DNA of 52,641 bases from an uncultured Ligilactobacillus sp. (GTDB taxonomy: Bacteria; Bacillota; Bacilli; Lactobacillales; Lactobacillaceae): the NCBI GenBank assembly GCA_934215475.1, contig CAKPZY010000010.1, positions 1 through 52,641 of the forward strand, in the 5' to 3' direction. Each line of letters opens with the position of its first letter. Within the stretch, counting starts at the first letter, position 1. Shown in pieces: positions 25,138 to 33,914 of this stretch. Under the pieces are notes generated by a model. The model saw only the letters and a program-made list of their open reading frames with translations. It was not told the DNA's origin and ran no database searches. A program made the position numbers and the translations under genes.

Positions 25138-26433
25138 TTAAAGGCCCCAAACATTTTCCAAAACATTAGTCTGACTTCTGTCTGGGCCAACAGAAAATGT
25201 GGAGATCTTAACGCCCACCAAATCTTGTACTCTGTGCAAATAACCTCTTGCATTTTCGGGCAGATCCTCAAGCGTCCTGCATGAAGTAATATCTTGTTTC
25301 CATCCCGGCAGCGTTTCGTAAACTGGTGTGCAAGCTTGCAAGTCTTTTAAATTAGCCGGGTAATAATAAATTTTTTTACCTCGCAACTCATAAGAAGTAC
25401 AGATCTTAACTTCATCTAAACCTGTCAAAATATCTAAACAATTCAGAGAAAGATTAGTCAAACCAGACACTCGTTTAGCATGCCGCAAAACTACGGTATC
25501 AAGCCAGCCGATACGCCGAGGACGTTTAGTAACTGTTCCATACTCGTGGCCGACTTCTCTGATATGATCGCCAATATCGTTAAGCTGTTCTGTAGGAAAA
25601 GGTCCATCACCAACTCTTGATGTGTATGCCTTGCAGACACCAACGACCTTTGTGATCTTAGAAGGTCCAACCCCGCTGCCGATCGTAACTCCGCCGGCTA
25701 CTGGGTTAGATGAGGTCACATAGGGATACGTACCTTGATCAATATCGAGCATCACACCTTGTGCACCTTCAAATAAAACACGTTTACCTGCGTCCAAAGC
25801 GTCATTTAACACCACCGATGTATCAGTAACATGATCCTTTAATTTTTGACCATAACCATAGTATTCATCAAATATATCATCAAAATCAAGCGGCGCCTCT
25901 GTATAGCCATACATATTTTTAAACAAACGATTCTTTTCTTCTAAGTTTGTTTTTAATTGCTTTGCAAAAATATCTTTATCCAGTAGGTCAGCCACTCGGA
26001 TCCCGATCCGGGCTGCTTTGTCCATGTAAGCTGGGCCAATGCCATGAGCAGTTGTACCGATCTTATTGCCTTTCTTAGATTTTTCTTGCAATTTATCCAA
26101 AATAATGTGATATGGCAAAATGACATGCGCACGATCTGAGATACGCAAGTTTTCAACAGAAACCCCACGACTTTTCAAATAATCGAGTTCTTCTGTCAAT
26201 GTCTTTGGATTCAACACCACTCCATTGCCGATCACACTGATCTTATCCGGATAAAAGATACCGGAAGGTGTCAGGCGTAATTTATATGTATCTCCACCAA
26301 AGACGATGGTATGCCCAGCATTATCTCCGCCTTGGTAACGAGCAATAACTTCAGCATCACGACTCAGAAAGTCTGTGATCTTACCCTTTCCTTCATCGCC
26401 CCATTGACTGCCAACTACAACTACTGATGACAT
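25138..26433 (-). CDS. purA: Adenylosuccinate synthetase
   Basis: First committed step from IMP to AMP, using GTP and aspartate. The product has 431 residues with the N-terminal P-loop-like [11 protein letters not shown] (8-18), GGDNAGHT, and [15 protein letters not shown]. The ATG at 26433 is preferred: GAGGTG lies 6 nt upstream, while the in-frame GTG at 26442 overlaps that ribosome site. It forms a single-gene unit with a 340-nt upstream region holding two PurBox-like sequences, fitting PurR control. Confidence 0.96.
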   Translation of the reverse strand: MSSVVVVGSQWGDEGKGKITDFLSRDAEVIARYQGGDNAGHTIVFGGDTYKLRLTPSGIFYPDKISVIGNGVVLNPKTLTEELDYLKSRGVSVENLRISDRAHVILPYHIILDKLQEKSKKGNKIGTTAHGIGPAYMDKAARIGIRVADLLDKDIFAKQLKTNLEEKNRLFKNMYGYTEAPLDFDDIFDEYYGYGQKLKDHVTDTSVVLNDALDAGKRVLFEGAQGVMLDIDQGTYPYVTSSNPVAGGVTIGSGVGPSKITKVVGVCKAYTSRVGDGPFPTEQLNDIGDHIREVGHEYGTVTKRPRRIGWLDTVVLRHAKRVSGLTNLSLNCLDILTGLDEVKICTSYELRGKKIYYYPANLKDLQACTPVYETLPGWKQDITSCRTLEDLPENARGYLHRVQDLVGVKISTFSVGPDRSQTNVLENVWGL

Positions 26434-26533
26434 TTCATTCACCTCATTAAAAATAATTGTTAAAATCCGTTTGCATTTATTATTCGCTCACACGTTGATA
26501 ATTGTAGCAAACAAGCCACTATCATACAAGGCT

Positions 26534-26587
26534 AAAACCGAATATTATTTTAATTAATTGCACTTTTTTCATATATTGCCGAACTTT
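26534..26587 (+). promoter_or_regulatory. Two PurBox-like sequences upstream of purA
   Basis: AAAACCGAATATT (26534-26546) and ATTGCCGAACTTT (26575-26587) each match AWWWCCGAACWWT at 12 of 13 positions. They are direct repeats 41 bp apart, about 100-155 nt before the purA start. Spacing differs from the B. subtilis inverted pair. Confidence 0.45.
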
Positions 26588-26598
26588 TAAAGCGATAA

Positions 26599-26781
26599 AA
26601 ACTAAAAAGCAGCAATATTAGTGATGAATATATCAGTGAAAATTATGCATCTTCGCCAATTTTGGTATATTTCTGTGCAGGATTAATTTATTGGGTTTTG
26701 ACGATTACTACCAGCAAGGCCCTAAAACTTGCTGAACATAAATCTAGTAAATTTCTCTATACGAAGGGAGACAGCCAATGA
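26599..26781 (+). pseudogene. 3' remnant of an amino-acid ABC transporter permease
   Basis: An open frame without a start codon (a stop precedes at 26596) that reads ENYASSPILVYFCAG, LIYWVLTITTSKALKL and so on to a TGA at 26779. The same region of the intact downstream permease reads INYRYIESFCAAAVVYWILC, so this is the C-terminal end of a HisM-type permease whose 5' part is gone. Its stop overlaps the next ATG as ATGA, the usual arrangement of paired permeases in polar amino-acid transporters. A deletion therefore removed the front of the operon. Confidence 0.65.
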
Positions 26782-27482
26782 ATGTAAGTATCTTCACACA
26801 TGATTTAAAAGGAATTTGGCTGGTAGTTCCTGATACTTTATTAGTATCAATTGCAATCCTTGCTTTAGGAATAATCCTGGGAATGATCCTTTATGTTTTA
26901 CAACAGCAAAATAATAATATTATTAATGCACTCTGCAGGCTTTATATTTCATATTTTCGCGGGGTACCGTTACTAATTCATTTACTTATTTTTTACTATG
27001 GATTACCAGTGGCGGTGCAAGTGATATCGTCAACATTTAACCTGCACCTTGACTCGCAACATCTTGCTCCGATCTACCCCGTGCTGTTGAGTTACACGAT
27101 GTATTCGTCCTCATTTCTCAGTGAAATAATCAGAGGATCGTTCAAATCCGTGGGAAAAGACCAGATTGAAGCTGCAACTGCATTGGGATATAGCAGAGTC
27201 CAAGCGTTTTGGAAGATCAAGTTGCCGCAATCTTTGAACGAGTCGGTTCCAAAGTTTTTAAATTACTATGTTTTGTTAATTAGACAGTTGTCTTTGGCAT
27301 TCATGGTCTCCTTTGTCGATATTTTTGCAAAAGCAAAACTTGAGTCGGCAATTAATTACAGATACATTGAATCGTTCTGTGCAGCAGCAGTAGTTTACTG
27401 GATCCTGTGTGTCGTATTAACGTTTATATTTAAAAAATACGAGATTTACCTGAGAAGATATGAAAAAGCGGTGGTTTCATAG
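26778..27482 (+). CDS. Polar amino-acid ABC transporter permease (HisM family), orphan
   Basis: A 234-residue inner-membrane permease with five or six membrane segments. The EAA-type loop QIEAATALGYSRVQAFWKIKLPQ contacts the ATPase (quoted in part: EAATALGYSRVQAF). ISYFRGVPLLIHLLIFYYGLP is typical of cystine/glutamine-class permeases. GGGAG precedes the ATG, which overlaps the stop of a truncated sister permease. No binding protein or ATPase gene follows, so it is probably non-functional alone unless it joins subunits encoded elsewhere. Substrate is not determinable; TcyL/M-like cystine uptake is one option. Confidence 0.85.
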   Translation: MNVSIFTHDLKGIWLVVPDTLLVSIAILALGIILGMILYVLQQQNNNIINALCRLYISYFRGVPLLIHLLIFYYGLPVAVQVISSTFNLHLDSQHLAPIYPVLLSYTMYSSSFLSEIIRGSFKSVGKDQIEAATALGYSRVQAFWKIKLPQSLNESVPKFLNYYVLLIRQLSLAFMVSFVDIFAKAKLESAINYRYIESFCAAAVVYWILCVVLTFIFKKYEIYLRRYEKAVVS

Positions 27483-27598
27483 TCGACCATAAACTTTGTA
27501 TGAGTGCTTTAGTATTTTCCTCTGAGCATTTAGTATCACATCACTCAAAGAGACTTATTGGTATCGCTGCATACCTGACTGTTCCATCATTAATAACT

Positions 27599-27675
27599 GA
27601 CAAGATGGTGATCTTGTCAAAAAGATCCCACTCAATTGAACTGCAATGTCTACAGCTCCAATTGAATTTTTACTG
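27599..27675 (+). terminator. Hairpins after the orphan permease
   Basis: GACAAGAT/ATCTTGTC (27599-27618) is a perfect 8-bp stem with a 4-nt loop. A second imperfect stem built on CAATTG repeats (27633-27671) is followed by TTTTTA. The second is the likelier terminator. Confidence 0.4.
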
Positions 27676-27737
27676 CCATCTTATAATCAAAACTAAAAAT
27701 CAACGCTAGTATAACCTTGTACTGCTTTTATGGACAA

Positions 27738-28028
27738 TTACCATGGATCATAAGGCCTAAACGGCAGCCAGCTCTTGACACGAGACAGTTTTTCCATTTC
27801 TTTTAAAGTATTATAAGTCGGACCGCTGATCCTAATTATACCCTCATGATTGAGGGCATAAGCAACAACTTTTTCCATGATAGTTTGGGGAGCTATTTGC
27901 CGCTCGTCCAGTGCTTTTTTCGCATAATCCAGCACCCGTTGCAACTGCGGCCCACAGTCAGCATTTTCGACCATGAATACCGTCACCAGACGGTTTGCTT
28001 TTCGGGCAATACTTTTGTTAGATCTCAT
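27738..28028 (-). CDS. Hypothetical helical protein, 96 residues (immunity-like size)
   Basis: A basic N-terminus (MRSNKSIARKANRLV) is followed by mainly helical sequence (LQRVLDYAKKALDERQ, LKEMEKLSR) and a C-terminus rich in Trp/Pro (SWLPFRPYDPW). Size and helical make-up recall EntA-type bacteriocin immunity proteins, but no signature could be confirmed and no bacteriocin gene is adjacent. The ribosome site is weak (GGAATGAAG). Function unknown. Confidence 0.5.
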   Translation of the reverse strand: MRSNKSIARKANRLVTVFMVENADCGPQLQRVLDYAKKALDERQIAPQTIMEKVVAYALNHEGIIRISGPTYNTLKEMEKLSRVKSWLPFRPYDPW

Positions 28029-28240
28029 TCAACTTCATTCCAATCTTGCTATGCTTACCATTTATAAAAACCCTGTTTATCTTTTACACCCACTTTAAAT
28101 ATCTAAAAATATTAACTTTAAAAAACAGCTTTTATTGCTCCTTCTCTTAATTCAATATACCAAATGCTGTGGCTAGATATTTGAATTTATAAAAAAAATA
28201 GTTTAACCTATTAAATACATAAGAAAAAAGAGGGTTTAAA

Positions 28241-29698
28241 ATGAGTAAAAGTAATCAAAAGGGAAGTCTCAGGTTTTTGATCCTGGTGACTTTAGCTGCT
28301 GGTATGGCTGGTTTGTTATATGGATATGATACCGCTTGTATCTCCGGAGCAATCGATTTTTTGAAAGAGCTTTATAACTTAACCCCTGCCGAACAAGGGA
28401 CGATCACATCTGCTATTATGATCGGCGGTGTCGTGGGGGTCGGCTTTTCAGGATTTTTAAGTGATAAATTTGGCAGACGCCGCGTTTTGCGGTGGGGAGC
28501 AATTATCTTTATGATAGCGGCTCTGATATCAGCCTTTACACAAACTCCTGGTCAATTGATCGCTGCCCGCATTTTTGGCGGCTTAGGGATCGGCCTGGCT
28601 TCATCGTTAGCAACCACTTATATTTCTGAAATCGCTCCCGCAGACATTCGCGGTTCTCTTTCATCATTATACCAGCTGCTGACTACGATCGGGATCGCAC
28701 TGACTTATTTCGTTAATCTATACATCGTAAATCTAGGAACCCACAGCTGGAATGTTGGCAGCGGCTGGCGCTGGATGTTGGGTATTGGTGCTTTGCCTGC
28801 TTTGCTATTCTTCCTCGCATTACTGTTTGCGCCTGAAAGTCCCCGGTGGATGATCGAACAGGAACGAGTAGAAGAAGGATATGATACTTTAGTCAAAGTT
28901 AACGGGCAAAAAGATGCGCAAAAGCAAATGAGTGCCATCGCCACTTCCATCAGACGTGATCGTCACTCATCTTTGGGAAAACTTTTCCAGCCTGGGTTGC
29001 GTAGAGCGCTGCTGATCGGGTTCTTCCTAGCCTTCATTAATCAAGCTGCTGGGATGAACGTATTAATGTATTATAGTCCGACCATCTTCCATAATGCAGG
29101 AATGTCAGGCAACAACGCTAACTTTCTTGCGACGGCAGGTGTCGGTGTAGTCAATGTTATCGCAACCATTGTTGCCACTTTGACTATCGACAAAGCCGGG
29201 CGGCGCAAATTATTGATGCTCGGTGCTAGCTTGCTGACTTTCGCAAGTATCTTGATCGGTGTAGGTTTTATTATCGGAAATACGACGTTATTGTTGTTCA
29301 GCATATTTCTCTTTGTTATTTCTTTTGCCATTTCAATGGGACCGATCCCGTGGATCATGATCCCCGAACTCTTCCCGACTTATTTGCGGGCAAGAGCAGC
29401 TGGAATCTGTACGGTCCTTATGTGGGGTTGTAACTGGGCGATCGGACAGTTCTCACCTATGATGCTCAGCTCTTGGGGCAATCGCAACACGTTTTTCTTT
29501 TTCGCCGTTGTCAACTTTGTGATTTTAGTTGGAGTTTATACATTCGTTCCCGAAACCAAGGACAAAACTTTGGAAGAAATTGAAGACTTCTTCTGGCCAA
29601 AGGGAACCAAAAAAGAAAAAAATACAGATAGTGAAGATCACCATGAGGAACCAAAAAATGTAGCGGACATCAAAAAAGAATTACACCAAGATGAATAG
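28241..29698 (+). CDS. Sugar:proton symporter, MFS sugar-porter family
   Basis: A 485-residue, 12-segment sugar transporter. Family signatures are GYDTACISGAI in the first segment, DKFGRRR between segments 2 and 3, PESPRWMIEQ before the central loop, DKAGRRKLL, and VPETKDKTLEEIE at the end of segment 12. The closest known types are the XylE/AraE/GalP/glucose symporters; the sugar cannot be read from sequence. The C-terminal tail is hydrophilic and charged. AGAGGG precedes the ATG. No sugar-metabolism genes are adjacent and it is monocistronic. Confidence 0.9.
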   Translation: MSKSNQKGSLRFLILVTLAAGMAGLLYGYDTACISGAIDFLKELYNLTPAEQGTITSAIMIGGVVGVGFSGFLSDKFGRRRVLRWGAIIFMIAALISAFTQTPGQLIAARIFGGLGIGLASSLATTYISEIAPADIRGSLSSLYQLLTTIGIALTYFVNLYIVNLGTHSWNVGSGWRWMLGIGALPALLFFLALLFAPESPRWMIEQERVEEGYDTLVKVNGQKDAQKQMSAIATSIRRDRHSSLGKLFQPGLRRALLIGFFLAFINQAAGMNVLMYYSPTIFHNAGMSGNNANFLATAGVGVVNVIATIVATLTIDKAGRRKLLMLGASLLTFASILIGVGFIIGNTTLLLFSIFLFVISFAISMGPIPWIMIPELFPTYLRARAAGICTVLMWGCNWAIGQFSPMMLSSWGNRNTFFFFAVVNFVILVGVYTFVPETKDKTLEEIEDFFWPKGTKKEKNTDSEDHHEEPKNVADIKKELHQDE

Positions 29699-29719
29699 CT
29701 GACCATCAAGCTATGCTAA

Positions 29720-29775
29720 AAAGACACGCTTGGTTAGATACAAACAGATGTATCTGGCCAAGCGTGTTTTTTGTC
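29720..29775. terminator. Bidirectional terminator after the sugar transporter
   Basis: ACACGCTTGG and AGATACA pair with TGTATCT and CCAAGCGTGT, T-runs on both strands, between convergent genes. Confidence 0.9.
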
Positions 29776-29777
29776 CT

Positions 29778-30134
29778 TTATCTACGGAAAATAATGATAA
29801 CTAATAGAAGAATGAAGATTACGGCTGTAAAAACCAAATTCTGGTATTCTTTAAAGCGAAAATGAGTTGCCATCGCACCAAGCATTACGATCCCCAAACC
29901 GATCGCCGCCCAAACAGTCAAAAAAGGCAGGATATTTAATGCCCACGGCAAGACCAAACCAATAGCTCCTAATATTTCCGCTGTCCCTATAAACTTGATG
30001 AAACTACCATTTTCTAAATGGTCCATCTTTTTTAAGTCTGCTTCTTTTTTACGATATTGAAAGGTCTTTGTGTACCCAGAGTTCAAAAACAATAGTGTAA
30101 GTAAAATTTGCAAGATCCATAAAAATATGTTCAT
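29778..30134 (-). CDS. DoxX-like membrane protein
   Basis: A 118-residue protein with four hydrophobic segments. The N-terminal LLFLNSGYTKTFQ and LGAIGLVLPW match the DoxX/DoxX-like family, members of which join redox-protective membrane complexes in other bacteria. AAAGGA precedes the ATG. It lies 122 nt downstream of the LysR-type gene on the same strand. The role here is unknown. Confidence 0.75.
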   Translation of the reverse strand: MNIFLWILQILLTLLFLNSGYTKTFQYRKKEADLKKMDHLENGSFIKFIGTAEILGAIGLVLPWALNILPFLTVWAAIGLGIVMLGAMATHFRFKEYQNLVFTAVIFILLLVIIIFRR

Positions 30135-30256
30135 GCTGCATCAGTCCTTTCCGCTGATCCCTTTTTGCTTTAATCTAATCCCCCTACATCTAAAAAGCAA
30201 CGAAATGACCCTCCTGATGTAAAAGTATTTCCACAACGGATAGCTAGATGAGAAAT

Positions 30257-31151
30257 TTAAATACTATTATTACTTTTAACAAAATCGATCAAAGCCTGGC
30301 TGGCAGCATTTTGATAGTGCTTTTTTAAAGTTGCCATATAAATAAATCTGTGCCACTGTGGAAAATCAATGGAAATGACAGAAAGCGGCAATGAACTCAA
30401 AATATCCATCCGTGGGATAACAGCGATCCCAAAGCCTGCGGCAACCATTCCAGCGACAGACTCATCTTCTTCTACCTCACAAACAATGTGAGGCTTTTTG
30501 TCAAATAAAGAAAAAAGTCTTTCTAACTCAACGTGAATACCAGTATTGGTCGTAAAACCTACTTGATCATACTTCAACGTTTCCTCCAAATTGATCCTGG
30601 TCCGCTTAGCTAAAGGATGATTTTGGGGGGGTGATCAAGACTATTTCTTGCCTAACAACGGGAAAATACGTAATGTCATTCATACTGTCCACTTTTGAGC
30701 AAAAACAGATATCGATTTTTTCTTCGCGTAATGCTTTGATCATTTCTTGAGAATACCCGTGCCCGGCAGCAAATTCAAAATCCACTTTTTGTGGCCGAGG
30801 AACTCCAGATTGATAAAAATTACTTATAATGCGTGGGAGCCATCGCCGGCTGATCGTTCTTAAAGAAGCAATTTTAACAGTATCTCCTTCACTCTTTTCC
30901 TTCTTAACTTCCTCGACTGCGTGATCTAATAGATACAATACATTTTGAATATTTTCACTAAAAATTTGGCCATTTTCAGTTAACTTGACATTACGCCCTT
31001 CTTTTTTGAAAAGTTCAATGGCTAATTCTTGTTCAAGGTGCTTAATGCCATAACTTAAGGTTGGCTGTGTGATATGTAAGATCTTGGCAGCTTTAGTATA
31101 ATTCTGTGTCTGAGCCAAGACAGCCAAATATCGTAACTGACGTAAATTCAT
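30257..31151 (-). pseudogene. LysR-family regulator with a 1-nt frameshift in a 7-C tract
   Basis: The N-terminal 181 residues are a normal LysR start: MNLRQLRYLAVLAQTQNY, then the HTH AAKILHITQPTLSYGIKHLE. The frame then ends at TAA just after a run of seven C (plus-strand G7 at 30625-30631). Removing one C joins it to the rest of the effector domain (LITPQNHPLAKRTRINL, then EETLKYDQVGF), giving about 297 residues, the normal family length. Either a true frameshift, phase variation by slippage, or a base-call error. Likely targets are its own gene and the adjacent doxX or gpx/trxB genes. Confidence 0.85.
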
Positions 31152-31301
31152 TTAGCTCTCCTCCTTTCGTTCGCATAAATTATCTTATTATTAATTATAG
31201 ATATATTCTATATAAACGGCAAATACCTCAATTGGACGCTATAAAAAAAGTTTTATATTAACCTCATTAAGCATGTTAAATTTTGCACATAGAAGGCCGA
31301 A

Positions 31302-31379
31302 AAGTGACTGCTAATTGACCAGTCACTTGGAGTCCTGGACTTTAGGAGTTAAATGTACATTTGAACAACTCTAGTGTCC
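31302..31379. repeat. Two adjacent inverted repeats
   Basis: AAGTGACTG/CAGTCACTT (9-bp perfect stem, 31302-31328) is followed by GGAC..AGTT / AACT..GTCC (about 31337-31379) around the palindrome ATGTACAT. Neither has a U-run. They could be operators, RNA structure or remnants of a small mobile repeat. Confidence 0.5.
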
Positions 31380-31397
31380 TGTCATTCAAACTGACTA

Positions 31398-31454
31398 CGA
31401 CACAAAAATTGCACCAAAACGAACTGCAATTTCGTTACGGTGCATTTTTGTCAT
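31398..31454. terminator. Terminator after gpx
   Basis: Minus strand: ACAAAAATGCACC and AACGAA pair with TTCGTT and GGTGCAATTTTTGT, with T's following. Confidence 0.85.
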
Positions 31455-31480
31455 TTATTTATTAAAGTGAATTTTTCTTC

Positions 31481-31951
31481 TTAAGCTTTTAAAGCAGAGA
31501 CGATCTCGTCTTCCATTTTTTCTGGTTTGGTCATTGGAGCGTAACGGTGGATCAACTCTCCGTTTTTACCGATCAAAAACTTGGTATAGTTCCACTTAAT
31601 CTTACCATGACCCGAGGAATCCTTCAAATAGGTAAATAAGGGATCCTCCCCAGAGCCATTCAAGACTACGCGCTTGGTCATCGGGAAAGTTACCCCGTAA
31701 TGAAGTTGGCAATAATCATTCGTTGCTTCATCATCTTTTAATTCCTGATGAAACTGATTGGATGGAAGGCCCAGAACTTCAAGCCCCTGGTCATGATAGT
31801 CTTTGTATAGCTTTTCCAAGCCTTTAAGTTGCGGAGCTAAACCACATTTGCTAGCGGTATTAGCGACGATCACAACTTTGCCTTCGTAATCCTTCAAGTC
31901 GATCTTCTTGCCGCCCATTTCGGTTTCTTTAAAATCATAAATCGTTGCCAT
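31481..31951 (-). CDS. Glutathione peroxidase-family thiol peroxidase
   Basis: Reduces peroxides with a peroxidatic cysteine, C36 in NTASKCGLAPQ; LGLPSNQF and KWNYTKFLIGKNG are the other family blocks. The 156-residue protein has Cys rather than selenocysteine. The ATG at 31951 is used: AAGGAAGGATC lies just before it, and the upstream in-frame ATG contains that site. It lies 69 nt after trxB on the same strand. With no glutathione synthesis genes in view, thioredoxin fed by the neighbouring reductase is the likely electron donor. Confidence 0.92.
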   Translation of the reverse strand: MATIYDFKETEMGGKKIDLKDYEGKVVIVANTASKCGLAPQLKGLEKLYKDYHDQGLEVLGLPSNQFHQELKDDEATNDYCQLHYGVTFPMTKRVVLNGSGEDPLFTYLKDSSGHGKIKWNYTKFLIGKNGELIHRYAPMTKPEKMEDEIVSALKA

Positions 31952-32020
31952 GATGATCCTTCCTTTCATTATAACTAAGTTAATAATTTTATTGCACGTT
32001 GGTTGAAAAACTCATCCATA

Positions 32021-32971
32021 TTATGCGGACTGTTTAGCTTCTTTTTTGTCGTTAAGAGAAGCAACATATTGATAAGCAGCCTGTCCTGCAATGCCGCCAT
32101 CACCAGTGGCAGTGACGACCTGGCGCAGATTTTTCTGGCGAACATCACCGACGGCAAAAATGCCTGGAACGCTCGTTGCCATCTCTTCATCGGTTTTGAC
32201 CCATCCATGAGTATCAGTAATACCCAGATCATCAAAAGCATCAGTCATCGGCTCAAGGCCAACATAGATGAAAACACCGGCAGCGTCAAGCCTAGAAGTT
32301 TCCTGGTTTTTATTATTTATCAGCTTAACGCCAGTCACCTTGTTATCGGAGCCAATAATTTCTTGAACATTGCTATTCCAGATGAAATTCATCTTAGGAT
32401 TCTTAAAAGCACGCTCCTGTAATATCTTTTGCGCACGTAACTCAGCACGTCTGTGAACTACGGTAACTTTATCGACTAAATGCGTCAGATATTCTCCTTC
32501 TTCGATTGCTGAATCGCCGCCTCCAACTACAACTACCTCTTTGTTACGAAAAAAAGCACCATCACAAACGGCACAGTTCGAAACGCCGCGTCCACGGTAT
32601 TCTTCTTCACCAGGTACCGAAAGATTACGATACTTCGAACCCGTCCCGATAATCACAGCTTTGGTTTCGTAATCGCCAGAATCAGTTTTTATCTGTTTGT
32701 AAGAACCATGATCAACAACTTCTCGAACTGTTCCATATGCGTAATCAGCACCGAAATTTGTTGCTGAATCATACATTTTTTGGGATAAGTCTGGACCTAA
32801 AATCGACTTAAAACCAGGATAATTTTCAATCTCAGCGGTATTATTCATTTGACCGCCATACGCTCCGCGATCCAGTAATAAAACCACTAAATTAGCTCGT
32901 GAAGCATAAAGTGCTGCTGTTAGGCCAGCTGGACCTGCACCAATAACCGTAACGTCATATTTTTTAACCAT
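32021..32971 (-). CDS. trxB: Thioredoxin reductase
   Basis: NADPH- and FAD-dependent reductase of thioredoxin, 316 aa. The FAD site is GAGPAGLTAALYASRA (10-25), the redox-active pair C133/C136 is in CAVCDG, the NADPH site is VVVGGGDSAIEEG, and GIFAVGDVR lies near the C-terminus. AAGGAGG precedes the ATG. It forms an operon with the glutathione-peroxidase-type gene downstream, giving a thiol-based peroxide defence unit. Confidence 0.96.
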   Translation of the reverse strand: MVKKYDVTVIGAGPAGLTAALYASRANLVVLLLDRGAYGGQMNNTAEIENYPGFKSILGPDLSQKMYDSATNFGADYAYGTVREVVDHGSYKQIKTDSGDYETKAVIIGTGSKYRNLSVPGEEEYRGRGVSNCAVCDGAFFRNKEVVVVGGGDSAIEEGEYLTHLVDKVTVVHRRAELRAQKILQERAFKNPKMNFIWNSNVQEIIGSDNKVTGVKLINNKNQETSRLDAAGVFIYVGLEPMTDAFDDLGITDTHGWVKTDEEMATSVPGIFAVGDVRQKNLRQVVTATGDGGIAGQAAYQYVASLNDKKEAKQSA

Positions 32972-33177
32972 AGGCCCTCCTTATTTAATATTTTCTCTGT
33001 TCTTCTTGTATTCAATCGTTCACGATTGATTAACCACAGTGTACAATGATATGCCGCTGATTTCAAATGTTTAGTACGAAAACCCATAAAAACTTTACTA
33101 AAACATTCCAAATGACAGAAGCCACTTACTCTATAGCAAATCAAAGGGCTGGACAAAACGTTTCCTGATCCGACAAA

Positions 33178-33230
33178 AATAACACCAAATTTTGTGATTT
33201 TTTTAAAATTTGATGTTAATTTTTTTTGCC
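33178..33230. terminator. Bidirectional terminator between trxB and marR
   Basis: AACACCAAATTTT pairs with AAAATTTGATGTT, T-runs on both strands. It overlaps the stop codon of the small ORF at 33216-33374. Confidence 0.85.
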
Positions 33231-33374
33231 TTTGAACTGCTTTAAAGAAAATGATTCCGTTAATGAACTTGACCAGTTGCTAATGTTCAGACCCATCAAC
33301 ATTGATTTTAGTTCGTTTGAAACTTGTTCTTTGCTACGAATGTGATCACGACGAGACGCAAAATCACCTTTCAA
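33216..33374 (-). CDS. Small basic protein downstream of marR, about 52 residues
   Basis: An open frame 20 nt after the MarR stop on the same strand, ending inside the terminator. The product is basic and mixed in composition (KGDFASRRDHIRSKEQ, NELKSMLMGLNISNWSSS, SFSLKQFKGKKN), which looks coding. Start is TTG at 33374 or 33383, with only AAAGAG as ribosome site. No family is recognised. It probably shares the marR transcript. Confidence 0.5.
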   Translation of the reverse strand: MKGDFASRRDHIRSKEQVSNELKSMLMGLNISNWSSSLTESFSLKQFKGKKN

Positions 33375-33394
33375 GTTTCCCAAAACTCTTTTGG

Positions 33395-33847
33395 TCAGCT
33401 TGACAGATTATCTTTAAGAATAGTTGTTAATTTTTTTAGACTTGTGAGAATTTCATTTATGTCTTTATCACTCAAGGAATCCATAACCTGGGACATAACT
33501 TGCTCGCGTGTATTAGTAATGGTTTTAAATAAATCTTCCCCTTGCTTGGTCAACAACAATTTATGGATCCGCAAGTCATTTGGCACAGTTGATGATTTTA
33601 ATAGGCCCCTTTTTTGTAAACTAGCTATCTTTCTACTCATAGAAGAATGGTCTCTACCTAAAGATCGAGCAAGTTGGCCCACAGTGTTAACCTTTTTAGA
33701 ACCAAGCAGCACAATAATTGGTAGCAAATTTTCAGAATATTGAATGCCAGCTTTTTCCAGCATTTTCCTATCGTTTGTAGGATCATTGAAAAATGAAACT
33801 AAATCCTGAATGACATCAATAATCTCTAATAATTTTTCAGCTTTCAT
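33395..33847 (-). CDS. MarR-family transcriptional regulator
   Basis: A 150-residue winged-helix repressor. The HTH is VGQLARSLGRDHSSMSRKIASLQKRGLL and the wing STVPNDLRIHKLLLTKQGEDL (quoted in part: RDHSSMSRKIASLQ, NDLRIHKLLLTKQG). It is divergent from an FMN reductase gene, its probable target. The ATG at 33847 is where the MarR domain begins, but no ribosome site precedes it; a -10-like TTATAC ends 7 nt upstream, so the mRNA may be leaderless. Upstream in-frame codons overlap the divergent gene. Confidence 0.85.
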   Translation of the reverse strand: MKAEKLLEIIDVIQDLVSFFNDPTNDRKMLEKAGIQYSENLLPIIVLLGSKKVNTVGQLARSLGRDHSSMSRKIASLQKRGLLKSSTVPNDLRIHKLLLTKQGEDLFKTITNTREQVMSQVMDSLSDKDINEILTSLKKLTTILKDNLSS

Positions 33848-33848
33848 G

Positions 33849-33877
33849 TTGTAAGTATAACATAGGCATGCTATTAT
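33849..33877 (+). promoter_or_regulatory. Promoter of the FMN reductase gene
   Basis: TTGTAA (33849-33854), 17-bp spacer, TATTAT (33872-33877). Transcription should start near 33884, inside the palindrome at 33880-33892. Confidence 0.55.
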
Positions 33878-33879
33878 AT

Positions 33880-33892
33880 GTGCATATTGCAC
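33880..33892. promoter_or_regulatory. Palindromic operator candidate for MarR
   Basis: GTGCA-TAT-TGCAC, perfect 5-bp arms, at the expected transcription start of the reductase gene and upstream of marR. This is well placed for repression of both. Confidence 0.5.
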
Positions 33893-33914
33893 GTATAATA
33901 GAGGAGTAAATAAA

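Larger units (their letters stand above)
31152..31480. other. Intergenic region upstream of the LysR gene
   Basis: 329 bp. It holds the LysR upstream sequence, two adjacent inverted repeats (31302-31328 and about 31337-31379) and the gpx terminator. No gene was seen. Confidence 0.5.

Noticed and set aside
27500..27709. 69-codon plus-strand frame after the orphan permease
   Set aside because: No ribosome site, spans hairpins, and shows no similarity to an ABC ATPase that would complete the operon.
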